In this document: positions 1-11,361 of the stretch, piece after piece
Position numbering within the stretch: position 1 is the first letter of the stretch
How the letters are laid out: each line of letters opens with the position of its first letter
Assembly (NCBI GenBank): GCA_013339895.1
Contig: JABACO010000006.1
Coordinates: 7,416,298 to 7,480,297 of the forward strand
DNA: 64,000 bases
Direction: 5' to 3'
From: Ephydatia muelleri
Taxonomy: Eukaryota; Porifera; Demospongiae; Spongillida; Spongillidae
Notes under the pieces: model-generated
The model's input: the letters and a program-made list of their open reading frames with translations, nothing else
Database searches by the model: none
What the model was told of the DNA's origin: nothing
Position numbers and translations under genes: made by a program

Positions 1-1310
1 GTTTCTATGTGTGTGTGCATCAGTGTTGCTAGGTGTGTGTACATCAGTGTTGCTTGGTGTGTATGTATGTGTGTGTGCATCAGTGTTGCTATGTTTGTGT
101 GTGTTCATCAGTGTTGCTAGATGTGTGTACATCAGTGTTGCTAGGTGTGTGTACATCGATGTTGCTAGGTGTGTGTACATCAGTGTTTGCTAGGTGTGTG
201 TGCATCAGTGTTGCTAGGTGTGTGTGTACATCAGTGTTGCTAGGTGTGTGTGTATCAGTGTTGCAAGGTGTGTGTGCAACACTGTTGCTTGGTGTGTACA
301 TCAGTGTTTGCTAGGTGTGTGTGCATCATTGTTGCTAGGTGTGTGTGCATCAGTGTTGCTAGGTGTGTGTACATCAGTGTTGCTAGGTGTGTGTACATCA
401 GTGTTGCTTGGTGTGTATGTCTGTGTGTGTGCATCAGTGTTGCTATGTTTGTGTGTGTTCATCAGTGTTGCTAGATGTGTGTACATCAGTGTTGCAAGGT
501 GTGTGTACATCGATGTTGCTAGGTGTGTGTACATCAGTGTTTGCTAGGTGTGTGTGCATCAGTGTTGCTAGGTGTGTGTACATCAGTGTTGCAAGGTGTG
601 TGTACATCGATGTTGCTAGGTGTGTGTACATCAGTGTTTGCTAGGTGTGTGTGCATCAGTGTTGCTAGGTGTGTGTACATCAGTGTTGCTAGGTGTGTGT
701 ACATCGATGTTGCTAGGTGTGTGTGCATCAGTGTTGCTAGGTGTGTGTACATCAGTGTTGTTCGGTGTGTGTACATCGATGTTGCTAGGTGTGTGTGCAT
801 CAGTGTTTGCTAGGTGTGTGTGCATCAGTGTTGCTAGGTATGGTATGTGTACATCAGTGTTGCTAGGTGTGTGTACATCGATGTTGCTAGGTGTGTGTGT
901 GCATCAGTGTTGCTAGGTGTGTGTACATCAGTGTTGCTAGGTGTGTGTACATCGATGTTGCTAGGTGTGTGTGCATCCGTGTTGCTAGGTGTGTGTGCAA
1001 CACAGTTGCTTGGTGTGTGTACATCAGTGTTGCTAGGTGTGTGTTCATCAGTGTTGCTAGGTGTGTGTGCATCAGTGTTGCTAGGTGTGTGTGCAACACA
1101 GTTGCTTGGTGTGTGTACATCGATGTTGCTAGGTGTGTGTGCATCCGTGTTGCTAGGTGTGTGTGCAACACAGTTGCTTGGTGTGTGTACATCAGTGTTG
1201 CTAGGTGTGTGTTCATCAGTGTTGCTAGGTGTGTGTGCATCAGTGTTGCTAGGTGTGTGTGCATCAGTGTTGCTAGGTGTTGTGCATCAGTGTTGAGTAC
1301 TACTAAGTGT
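1..1310. repeat. 24-bp GT-rich minisatellite with higher-order units
   Basis: About 50 degenerate copies of a 24-26 bp unit (GTGTTGCTAGGTGTGTGTAC plus ATCA) fill this stretch, and the array continues off the left edge. Variant units (TTGCAAGG, ATCGATG, GCAACACAGTTGCTTGG) recur in order. The block near 51-130 reappears near 405-484, giving a higher-order period of about 354 bp. A 24-bp unit stays open in several frames, so the reading frames here are repeat artefacts. Confidence 0.95.
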
Positions 1311-2016
1311 ATATCAGTGGCACTAGGTGGTACATGTTTGTGTTTGCACATAAGGTGTGTGTGTTCGCACATAAGGTGTGTGTTGTGTGTGTGTGTGCAC
1401 GCACGCTGGTGCGCGCATGTGTGTCTGTGTGTCAGTGAGAACATGTATGTGTGCATTTGGTGCATGTGTTCATTGTATGCCCCGGCAGCCTCCCAGCACT
1501 CCCCGGTGCTTCAGGAGAGCTTGTTGGTTCGCATCACCCAGCCTCCACCCCTGCATCACCATTGTACCCCTTCTGTGTATTTCTTAATCACTGTCATGCC
1601 TATTAATATTAAATACAGCCAGGGTGAGTCCCTACCAGGCTTGACCTTCTAACTCGGGGACCCAAGCCTGGGCCAGCGTCCTGGCTTGGTATGCAGGTCA
1701 CTCAGTGGGTGGCCAACGCCACCATCTGGTGCCTGTCTCCTGAGTCTCCCCCCAATGACCTAACAAGCCACGCATGGCTTGGCCACAGGGACTCCCAACT
1801 GGTGACCAGCGTCACTCACGGGAGTTCCCCACAGCCAACAGGTCTGGGTTGGCAGAATCACAGCTCAGAGGGGTTCTCGCCCTGGCCCCAAATCAGTCAA
1901 CTGGGCACGTTTTGACAGAAGCATATAGCTGTGGAGCTTAGGGGCTGGGTGCGTACACCTACACACCGACTTAGCCTGGGAAAGTTAGTAGGCTTGGTAA
2001 TTAATGTGTTAGTGTA

Positions 2017-2262
2017 CACGTGTATATGTGTACACATGTACACATGTGTGTGTATGTGTATTAGTGTGTGTGTATGTGTGTGTACACATGTGTGTTAGTG
2101 TGTATGTGTGTGTACACGTGTGTGTTAGTGTGTGTATGTGTGTGTACACATGTGTGTTAGTGTGTATGTGTGTACACGTGTGTGTTAGTGGTGTATGTGT
2201 GTGTACATGTGTGTGTATTTGTGTGTAAATGTATGTGTCTGTGTGTGTGTGTGCATGATAAG
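2017..2262. repeat. GT/GTGTTAGT simple repeat
   Basis: An imperfect TG-rich tandem repeat with a longer period of about 26-28 bp built from GTGTGTTAGTGTGTATG and TGTGTACAC. It contains alternating purine-pyrimidine tracts and no coding signal. Confidence 0.9.
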
Positions 2263-2568
2263 TGTGATGTGGTTTAGTAGACATTACTAGGTGATGGAGT
2301 TGGTGTTAGGGTGAGTAGGAACGTTAAATACTAAACCATCTGGACATGTGTCAAGCACAGATACAGCGTACTTGATGCACAGATTACCTACATGTAGCCT
2401 GATGTAGGGTACATGGTCAATGTAACAGGAACATAGAACCAGTGAGAGTCTAGAATATGCATGTCTTGATCTGTGACCCTGACAAGGCCATTATGGAAGG
2501 GCCCAAAAACATGTACTTATATGCATGTGCATGTGTACACATGTATACATGCACGCATATACATATGT

Positions 2569-2676
2569 GCTGGGAGGCTGCCGGGGAGTGCTGGGAGGCT
2601 GCCAGGGAGTGCTGGGAGGCTGCCGGGGAGTGCTGGGAGGCTGCTGGGGAGTGCTGGAAGGCTGCCGGGGAGTGCA
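2569..2676. repeat. 21-bp G-rich minisatellite
   Basis: Five copies of the 21-bp unit TGCTGGGAGGCTGCCGGGGAG with one or two changes each. It is GC-rich in an AT-rich neighbourhood and open in several frames because 21 is a multiple of three. Confidence 0.92.
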
Positions 2677-2689
2677 TATAATCTCACAA

Positions 2690-3449
2690 GCCGGCCATGG
2701 CGCACAAAGGGTAACAATAATAGGGAGGACAAGGCTCCCATCCACCTAAGGCCACGAGCCTGAGTAACCGCAAGCCTCTGCCCACAAATACTGATAGGGA
2801 GTTACTAGAGCCCCGTTAAACTCTGTTTAGCTCCCTAAACAGTATCCTAACACACACTTAAGCACACATACACACAATAACACACAAGTACACACACATA
2901 AACACACTAACACACACATGTGTACACACACATGCGCACACTTGAAGAACATACGTATGTTGCTGTGCTCAGTTAGTGGGTATGGCTGCTTTGCCACACC
3001 CCATATGAAGCTACCGTAGCCACTGTCTTGATAACTGGGGCATCCTTTCCAATGGGGAGTGTTGATGGGCTAACTGTAGGCTGTTTGCACTGACTGAAGT
3101 GTCATTGCTTTGGTGCAACTCTGGAGTGTTTATAGTTCACTGTGTAATTTTTTTTACAGCCGATAGACCCTGACCTCTTTGCTGCTGGGGTAATATGTTT
3201 TGGCGCCTAGCTGTTTAGGGCTTTTGAGCACTCTTACATGTAGTGGTTGTGTTGAGAAGAACATTATGATTTCTTATTTATTTCTGTTATACACTATGTG
3301 TGTGAGTGTGTATGTGTGTGAGCGTTGCCTGTCCATGATGTCAAATAATCAAAGCAACATGTACTGTACTAATGGGTTGTATCTGTTGTCAGCTCCCGTA
3401 CATTCATCTACAAGCTAGGGTCTTGAGGAATTAACAATCGGTGGGCTAT
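2690..3449. other. No gene recognised
   Basis: Short CA/AC-rich tracts near 2855-2945 and otherwise unique-looking DNA. The only sizeable frame (3200-3418, +) has no recognisable domain and no splice context. Confidence 0.5.
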
Positions 3450-3467
3450 CCCCCCCCCCCCCCCCCC
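3450..3467. repeat. Poly-C tract
   Basis: An uninterrupted run of 18 C. It is one of several homopolymeric C/G runs in the window. Confidence 0.9.
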
Positions 3468-3946
3468 AAGTGCATGACAACATACACACATACATTAGGT
3501 CCTTCTAAACAAAGTCACAAACACATAAGTGCACAGATGGCAGTACACTTACACATGCATACACATCTACACACACATGCACAAATTTTGTAACCAGATT
3601 TTCAATACTGTAGTCTTCATCAAAATTGTATGTATGGTATGTTTGCATGGTGTGATGTCTTAATATATTTTTATCCTGCTAGGATCAAGCCTTACGTTGA
3701 TGGAAACTGTGAGAATTGATGTGAACTTATATTTGTTGTATTATTACATCTGTACATGTACACGTTGTCAACCTGCACTTGTGAGATTTATATGAACTTT
3801 TCCATACATGTACATGTTATGTTAATGTACATTCATACATGTCATAAAGGGGTGTGGCCATATCATATGACCATTATAAAAAAGCAAGTTTGTGAGTACT
3901 TATAGCAATGACACAGTACACTTCTATACATCATGCTATCACCAGT

Positions 3947-4572
3947 CCCTGGTGTGCATCTGATAGAGTCATGTGCATCAAATGAAATCAAGATAGCGGC
4001 CACCGCCAGACCTGTGTGCATCAGTTTGAATCGTCAGGCTATCCTGATTGTATCTGGTCGCTACCAAGACACTATTACACTAAAGTTAATAAGATTCAAT
4101 TTGATGCACACTGGCTGGGTCAGGTCGCTAACATGTTTCTAATTGATGCTCACCAGGGTCAGCTGGTCGATACCACAATCCTATCAGCTGCACACCAGAG
4201 ACTGGCCAATAGCATGATTTTATTTGATGCACACTGGGTCTGGCTGCTAATATGATTCTATCTGATGCACACTGCTACAGTGACAGGATTGCCACTAGCA
4301 TAGCTATAGTTAAAACTACAAATCAAGTCATGGTGTGGAATCCCTGGTGTGCATCAGATAGAATCATGTTAGTGACCACACCCAGTGTGCTTCAAATAGA
4401 ATAAGGATAGCGGCCAGACACAGGTTTGTATTGAATTGAATTTTTTTGCATCAAATAAAGTGGCAGTCCTGGTGTGCATTTAATAGAGTCATGGTGGCTG
4501 GTGTGCATCAAATAGAATCATGTTAGTGGCCAGACCCGGTATTCTGATGTGCATCAAATAAGTCATATGTCT
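3947..4572. repeat. Minisatellite present in both orientations
   Basis: A degenerate unit of roughly 35-60 bp built around GTGTGCATCAAATAGAATCA followed by TGTTAGTGGCCAGACCC. It occurs forward near 3950-4030 and again near 4340-4570. Between them (about 4090-4275) it occurs as the reverse complement (GGGTCTGGCTGCTAATATGA, then TTCTATCTGATGCACAC). The whole block is therefore a forward-reverse-forward arrangement that could fold back on itself. Confidence 0.8.
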
Positions 4573-4599
4573 GTAATAAGTTGCTTTTGAAACCCCAGT

Positions 4600-5760
4600 T
4601 TGGAACAAATACAGCGTACGAGACTTCCATTTCAAATGAATGTTACGCGCATGCGTAGATTCTTCAAAGCCACATGCAGGTATGGCGTCATCGTCGGGAA
4701 ATCTACTGCAACTAACCGTACGTTCCTATCATCCAGAAAAAGTATCTTACGTAGGTCTTCAAGTAAATTGAGGGACTAGTGGCTAATTCCCAGGTTTCTT
4801 CTCTAACAGATCCCTGAGCAACGATCGCGTCACAGCAGAACCTATCAGTTGATATACTAGTACCATGACGACGAAGAAGACCGCGCCGAACCTTAGGTCC
4901 TAGGCAGCATGGCGATGCTGTTTGCACTACTCCTGCAGGAGAATCATTTTCAGTAGCGGATGCGATGCTGTAACATCAACTCGACAGAGAAGGACATCAC
5001 TTTCTGTGCAGGTACAGTAACGTTATATCGGCTTCTTTTTTTTTCCTTCCTACTGAGGAGAATCAGCTGAAGTCTCAAGAAGCGTAAGCAGTGTGGCTTT
5101 GTATTGGTAACGGGAATTCTTTGTTCTCAGAATCTCAAGCGTCCATAACGCTGAAGTGATGTCTCGGATATCAGCATAGAAGAGGTTGAAGGTATACTTG
5201 TTGTCAGTTAAAGGTGTGAGTCCTATCATTTTTGCTATGTAGTTGGCATAGCGAACTACAACCGGACTCTGAAACGCATTCCAAATGAAGCCGATTTAAA
5301 AGAAGGGCAGGCAATCCGAGCACAACTAGGTAAGCGCTCGAATTCAAAAATGTTGTACGTGCGTTTATCTAGTCTTAGTTTAATACACTATAGCTATGGG
5401 AGCGGCGATCCGCACAAGTAACAGATCATGCAAGAAAGGGATGTACTTAACGTGTCGGAACTGGACAGTGGGACGATGCTAAGAGGAGATCGGAGGAACT
5501 AAACGCGCGTTTTTGGACACACTCGGGAGAGCAAAACAAGGCGCCACGGAAGGAGAGACAATTAGGCCCACCGCGCTCGGAACTTTCCTGATGGCCTTTC
5601 CACCTGCATGGATGCTTCACCATCGCCGAAGGAACTCGTTCTCTGTTGATTTTTTTATTTTGTTCCCTGTATATACTTTCTATGTACTCGCTTATAACAG
5701 ATTATATCTATATAGAAGAGGCCTGGAAACGAGGATATGCAGGAAATAAGGGACTGATTC
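4600..5760. promoter_or_regulatory. CpG-richer block, possible promoter or first exon
   Basis: This stretch has clearly more CpG than its surroundings. It includes CGCGCATGCGTAG near 4646, close to the consensus of NRF-1-type sites. An ATG follows near 4684, opening MASSSGNLLQLT and then a GTACGT that could be a splice donor. I cannot follow an exon chain from it, so the promoter reading is an inference and no product is named. Confidence 0.25.
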
Positions 5761-5771
5761 AAAATTCATAA

Positions 5772-5990
5772 TTATGTTATACACTGTGTTATACTCTTTG
5801 CTATTGTTTTATTCATTGGTTATACTAAATGTTATACAGAAGTTATACACAGTGTTATACTATAGTTGTTATACGCAACTGTGTATAGAGTATCCATACG
5901 CAAAGTTATACACATGCGGATAACACGTGTATAACGTGTGCATAACACATGAATACACGCGTTATACAGTACTGTATAACAACCCTTTTT
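5772..5990. repeat. Cluster of GTTATAC/GTATAAC motifs
   Basis: More than ten copies of a short motif, GTTATAC or its complement GTATAAC, mostly extended to GTTATACAC or GTGTATAAC, lie within about 220 bp in both orientations. Several face each other, so local hairpins are possible. The spacing is irregular, unlike a simple tandem repeat. Confidence 0.75.
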
Positions 5991-6614
5991 ACACAGTGCA
6001 TCCTGTATTACGAAGCGTGCAGTTTTGTCGAATAAGACAACTACGAATTTTAAAAATACAATCAATTTGGATACTGATGGCAGGATTCATGTGTTCAGAG
6101 GGTTTTTTCTCTTTGTATTACATTATCGTAAACATCAGGTACAAGAAGCGCGGTTGATACGAACGTGCCGGCTACTTCATATGTTAACTTCGTTTGCGTC
6201 GCTTTATCTCTGGCCTTGCTGCAACATACCTTTCCTACAGATTTAAAAACCATTACATCTTATCAGGGCTCATAGAAAGGGAACGCCTAACTAAATTTGC
6301 TTGCAAAGCAGACTCTATACTTGATAGTGGTGCACTTTCTGGCTGGAGAAGAATTCCTTCAATAGCACTTTCAATGGGCAAATAACTACAGCCACTATTC
6401 AAATGGTGTTTATAATGACCAAGCTCCAATGGTCATGCACAATTCATACAAATCACACTTATTTTTCTTATAGCATCCTGTACAAAGTTGCTTGCTGGCC
6501 TGGCCATACCATAGAGACACTTAGAGGTTGTTCATAACAGCAAGGACATGAAAGTGTTTCAGAGGTTATCAACCACAAGCAACAACACTGGAAGCATACT
6601 ACTGCACCACAGTT

Positions 6615-7726
6615 AACAAGTAAATAAAAACCTTCTCTATGAGAAAGTTGGTGGGATATAGGATTTGAAGGCAATGGTGGTGTAAAAAGCAAGGAAACAA
6701 GGTTCTGTAATAGTAAGGGAAAATGTCATAGTCCTATATTTAGCACACGAACATAGTATATGGGACAGTTCACGAGAAAATTGCACCACTCATATATTAT
6801 AAAAATGTTATAAAAATGCATCACGTTTGCATCGCTATAACCTCCCAACGATTAACGCTATCGACATCCTATTTTCACCACTTCATACTACACCATTTCT
6901 CTACAGTAAAATGCATTTTAGAGTCTTGGACTATATCCGTGCCGACGTTCCTACGTGCGATACCCCCTGGGGTTCAAAACAACCATATCTTCGTGTAGGA
7001 GCGGTCAAATCGCTTCAAATTCGGTATGTAGGTAGAGAGGTCCTATACCTATCGATTTGTTCTGTTCGTTAATTTTTATGCCATCTGTTACGGAGATACA
7101 GTTGAATAAACTACGTGCACGTTTTCCCGCTTGATTCGCGCCAATGTAATAATCCCCGCCTCCCCATACATTGAGCGGAGCGCAATTTGCCCAAATCATT
7201 GGCGCGAAACGAGCGCGAAAATGTGCACGTAGTTTGTTCAACTGTATCTCCGTAACGGATTGCATAAAAATTAACGAACAGAACAAATAGATAGATATAG
7301 GACCTCTCCACCTACAAACCGAATTTGAAGCGATTTGATTACTCCTACACGAAGATATGGTAGTTTTGAACCCCAGGGGGTATCGCACGTAGGAACGTCG
7401 GCACGGATATAGTCGAAGACTCCAAAATGCATTTTACTGTAGAGAAATGGTGTAGTATGAAGTGGTGAAAATAGGATGTCGATAGCGTTAATCGTTGGGA
7501 AGTTATAGCGATGCAAACGTGATGCATTTTTATAACATTTTTATAATATATGAGTGGTGCAATTTTCTCGTGAACTGTCCCATATGCTACAAACGGGCTT
7601 AATATAGGACTATGACATTTTCCCTTACTATTACAGAACCTTGTTTCCTTGCTTTTTACACCACCATTGCCTTCAAATCCTATATCCCACCAACTTTCTC
7701 ATAGAGAAGGTTTTTATTTACTTGTT
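6615..7726. mobile_element. 1.1-kb foldback element (near-perfect palindrome)
   Basis: The left half (6615-7147) reads as the reverse complement of the right half (7196-7726), with a non-palindromic centre of about 50 bp. A core of 820 bp is bounded by GGGACAGTTCACGAG at 6762 and its complement ending at 7581. Beyond it the arms continue for about 145 bp, with a poorly matched patch of about 20 bp next to the core. TAT/ATA flank the core. No protein is encoded; the frames on the two arms mirror each other. Related pieces lie at 49641-49883 and 57835-58040, so this is a dispersed non-autonomous family with a possible TA target (inference). Confidence 0.9.
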
Positions 7727-8211
7727 TCATTCTTTTTTTTTTCATGCACATTATTCCAATGCATGATGCGTAATTGATCGCAAGTGATCCGTATTGATTC
7801 GTAATGTTCAGCCACCAATGTCATACACACAAAACAACACACTAATAGTTTGGATAATAATTGTCTCTGACGTTTTTGCCAGCAACACCTTGCAGTACGG
7901 AAGTGGGAATATCCCATAAAAGAGGGAATAGTCACACCCTAACAGATTACCCCTTGTACACCAGAGTAGTCCTTGTATACAACAACATCCTTGGAAAGAG
8001 CGGTGCAGGTGAGTGTCCAGAAGCAAATGGCAACCAATAGCATCCTTGACAACCTTTTTGGCCAAATAGTGTGAGATAATGGGGAACGTTAGTAGACAAA
8101 TCAACATACATGTGGCCACCAGTAGCTGGTAAAATCTATTGAGAGTAAACAGAAGCCATATCCAGGAGAACTGGAAGGGATATGGGCATTGCTAAAGATC
8201 AAAGAAAGATC

Positions 8212-8233
8212 ACACACACACACCACACACACA

Positions 8234-8288
<55 letters not shown>

Positions 8289-8290
8289 AC
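8212..8290. repeat. (CA)n microsatellite
   Basis: A CA dinucleotide tract interrupted by CACCACA steps. It produces meaningless open frames of Thr-His and Val-Cys repeats. Confidence 0.95.
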
Positions 8291-8299
8291 AATATTCTT

Positions 8300-9010
8300 A
8301 CAATGCACCAGAAGCACTTGGTAGAATCTGGGAGTTCACAGAAGCCATATGTACACCTTCTTTGCACCACAAATGATGATGAGATAGCAGTTAATCTAAT
8401 CATCACAGATCAGCAGTCAGCACAGAGCAGTGCTTGTACAAACACAAACACACATCACACACACACAATATACTTACAAGTAGTGTACAATGGATGAAGT
8501 ACTTTCTTTCTCTGGAGATGCATAAAGCTTCTTTGGGATGTAGTTTACAGATCCTTCCTGATGTGGTTAGAGACTCATCTGAAACAATTGTTAGAAATGA
8601 TGCCAATTACATTGCACAACCAGAATGCTTGTTTGTGAGCCATTCCAATCACTGGTGTATACACATGCATAATAATATGCTCTTTCTTGCACATGCAATA
8701 ACACAAATAGAATGTTATCAAAAGCTTCAGCAGTTGTTATTAGAACTGCTATTCTCATAGGCCAAATTGTACTGGGCCATATATCCAACAGAAATTCTAG
8801 GTAGCATTGCATGTGCATACCCACCACAACCCTTTGCCCCCATCAGTTGGTATGTGCTCACATACATGTGGTTTACCAGGGACACAGTGCTTTGAGTTAT
8901 CACCATTGGTCCAGGGACATTCATCTTATGAGCTGTTGAATAACAGCTTTGCCAGCAGTAGCCAGCTATTGCCCTGTTGAATGAACCAGTGTATGTGGTT
9001 TTCTAGGGAC
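8300..9010. other. No gene recognised
   Basis: Short frames exist on both strands but none shows a domain, a repeated residue pattern or paired splice sites. A short direct similarity (AACAGAAGCCATAT near 8150, CACAGAAGCCATAT near 8338) flanks the CA tract. Confidence 0.4.
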
Positions 9011-9015
9011 TCTGA

Positions 9016-10411
9016 TTAGCTGTTGAATAACAGGTTGTCAAGGCCAGCTCTGAGATCCTCCATGTTTTTTTGAAATAGCAACTTTGTCCCCAAAACTGCT
9101 TCCATTTCACCACTAGTAAGCAGCCGACACTCATTAGTGCACTTCCATTTTAATGGACGCATGCGAATAAGATGTCGGTCTCCTATCTCCTCAGCCACTA
9201 CACACCTACCATTGAGGTCTACAGGTATGGCCCCAAGCTGCCTTGTGGTTGTAAGAGGCATCATAGAAGAAAGGCTCTGAACCAGCAGTATGGTACCTTA
9301 CCCCTTCTAGGAGGTGACTATCTTCTAATTTAATTGCATTAATGGCAGGAACATCCTTTAGAAATTCCCCTGCCTTTTTCCTACGCACATTCAGTACCTT
9401 TTGAAGCACTGCATCTGCACTAACTTTACTGACAGCAGCATGTGCAGATCTGGTACACACCTTTTGTGCTAACTCGCTAAGTACGATATCCTTTGGTTCG
9501 TACAGAGAGTAGCTACAGTGAAAAAAGGAAGTGCGTACATGTACATGCAATATTACGTATGTGCTAAACTATACACAGTACACCAAGGCTTGAAAGTTAT
9601 ACTCTTACATCCCACTAAAATATTTTTATGGCCATGAAATCCAATGTAAACTGAAGCCATTCGGATTCAATGCACAGATGATATCAAAAATCACATGCCC
9701 TGAGCGATGATTATCACCCACCACGTGGCACAACAAGACAGCATTTCCTTTTATACCCCACCCCAAACTCTAACCCCTCTGCTCTATAGTTGCGCATGCA
9801 ATTGCATATGACATTTGCTACGTCGTTGCACTAGAATATTCAAACCATGCATCTGACACAAGGCAACGCTGACGCAACGTTTCAGCTAATGTCATATGCA
9901 AACCCTGCTCAATATCTGAGATACTGTGCAGGTTACTACATCTACATTTACATACCTTTGAAAAATTGAAAAACTTTGTCGGTAGTTCATTTTCGATGGC
10001 CTCGTTGGTTTTGCAGGGTACGCTTAGCCTTCCCGTACCGCACTCTCTTCGCCAAGCGAGCACATTCAGGACCCTCCCAATAACGTTTCCTTTCAGCTGA
10101 CCGTTTCTTTTCTGGGTCTGCATGATACCACTCGCGTTCTTCGGTCTGTTTCTTTGCTGGGTCTGCTTCATAGCTTTCGCGTTTAGCTGACCGTTTCTTT
10201 TCCGGGTCTGCATGATACCGCTCGCGTTTAGCTGACCGTATCTTTTCTGGGTCTGCATGATATCCCTCACGTTCAGCTGTCTGTTTCTTTTCAGGGTCTG
10301 CCTTGTAGGATGCCCGTGCCGATTCTAAAACATCGTCTCGAACTTGAAGGTATTTCGCACGTTGTTTCGCTCCTTTCTTTTCTTGACGTGAAGGCAGAAA
10401 ACAACTTCACT
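9016..10411 (-). CDS. Y-x-A-D-P-E-K repeat protein, partial, broken
   Basis: The first exon reads leftward from about 10411 to 9984. After the segment KKGAKQRAKYLQVRDD come about six copies of a 16-17 residue repeat of the type RYHADPEKKRSAKRE. It is Lys/Arg/Glu-rich and probably helical. A downstream exon (about 9514 to 9250) has a splice acceptor before SLYEPKDIVLSEL and contains YHTAGSEPFFYDASY. The next segment, down to 9016, continues in another frame with IPVDLNGRCVVAEEI and WKCTNECRLLT. From memory, long sponge proteins of unknown function combine this basic repeat with HTA-SEP-YFYD and WKCT-EC motifs. The frame change near 9250 and the lack of a start codon suggest a broken or incompletely resolved gene. 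The function is unknown. Confidence 0.6.
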
Positions 10412-10570
10412 AACAAAATAGTAGCGCACCAAACGACGATTGAATCACCAAAGATCTCTAGTTATTTTGCTATTTATACACATCTTTAGATACCGTAATT
10501 ATGAAGTAATCTAATTATACAAGACATAGGCTGATAGTCGATTGTGTGTCAGAGTATAACATCGATTATT

Positions 10571-10580
10571 TATATAAAAG
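10571..10580 (+). promoter_or_regulatory. TATA-box-like element
   Basis: TATATAAAAG lies about 70 bp upstream of an ATG at 10651 that opens a short acidic frame (MRCQEGEGEEDDPP). A strong TATA match in this position suggests a plus-strand promoter, but no recognisable protein follows. Confidence 0.3.
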
Positions 10581-10959
10581 CGAGTCCTCCATCCGATTCT
10601 GAAGCTAGTGGTGAAATTTTGATCGCTTAAAAGTGTTCCTGTCCCGAGTTATGCGTTGCCAAGAAGGAGAAGGAGAAGAAGACGACCCGCCCCTTGTTCC
10701 GAGACTGGGTACGAGAACGGGCAGTACTCTACAACCACGCGGTTCTGCGACATGAAACAAAAACGAAACTACTCATTTTTGACTTCTAGATCGATTGCTA
10801 AAACAAGCTACACGATCCGATCGTCGGGAGTGTTGTTACAGACGGTTCGCGTTATTTTAATGATATTCATAGTCGGGGTCAAATCCTATATGGAAGTTTC
10901 TAACGAAACTTCCGATTAGTTCTACTGGACAGTTAAGAAGCATAATGGACATTTTGCAT

Positions 10960-11361
10960 TCACTTTGATAACTGTTTATCCAATGCTGTGGGCATAATAG
11001 AAGTGTATGGAACAAGTGGATAAGGTGGAATACACTCCAGGTGGCTGATAACAGTGTTGATATCTTTGATTGATGGTCTTCCAGATCCAGCTTTCCTCTT
11101 TGGCCTTCCACCCAATTGAAGTGATTTCACATGCTCACAAGTACAGCACCTGTCTTCCATGTGTGGTCCCCAACCACTGAACATAACTGTTGAGTACTTG
11201 TAGACCTTTCCTTCATTTAAGACTTTCATGTATGTATGTACAACAATATGGCATGGCTTGCAAAAATTTGATAGATGGACAGTATCCAGGTAATTGGCAA
11301 TGTTGATCTCAAATACCCTGCTGAGCTCAGATGAATATTCTGAGCACTTGTACACTTGGCT
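10960..11361 (-). CDS. Exon resembling the RAG1 N-terminal zinc-binding region
   Basis: The exon starts after an acceptor (ACGCAACAG) and ends at a stop at 10960, giving about 133 residues. Its core is SRVFEINIANYLDTVHLSNF, then C-x2-C (CKPC), a conserved His, WGPH and C-x2-C (CCTC), then the basic segment GGRPKRKAGSGRPS. The same spacing is found in the RAG1 N-terminal region: VF-I-V-D-IH-FC-x2-C, then W-x-PH-x4-C-x2-C, then a basic tract. RAG1-N-like domains are known in invertebrate transposons (the N-RAG-TP type of Aplysia). No catalytic RAG1 core is visible nearby. The likely role is zinc and DNA binding in a transposon-derived gene; the rest of the gene is unresolved. Confidence 0.55.
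   Translation of the reverse strand, partial: SQVYKCSEYSSELSRVFEINIANYLDTVHLSNFCKPCHIVVHTYMKVLNEGKVYKYSTVMFSGWGPHMEDRCCTCEHVKSLQLGGRPKRKAGSGRPSIKDINTVISHLECIPPYPLVPYTSIMPTALDKQLSK

Noticed and set aside
11-1652. Long overlapping open frames rich in Val-Cys or Thr-His over the left-edge array
   Set aside because: They arise because the 24-bp unit is a multiple of three and lacks stops; several frames on both strands are equally open.
5832-6246. Short frames over the GTTATAC cluster
   Set aside because: Composition-driven; no conserved residues or start context.
7005-7388. 127-codon frame in the palindrome
   Set aside because: It crosses the centre of a palindrome whose arms encode mirrored frames; non-coding element.
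7808-8119. Minus-strand 103-codon frame near the palindrome
   Set aside because: No motif, no paired splice sites and no similarity to its surroundings that I can see.
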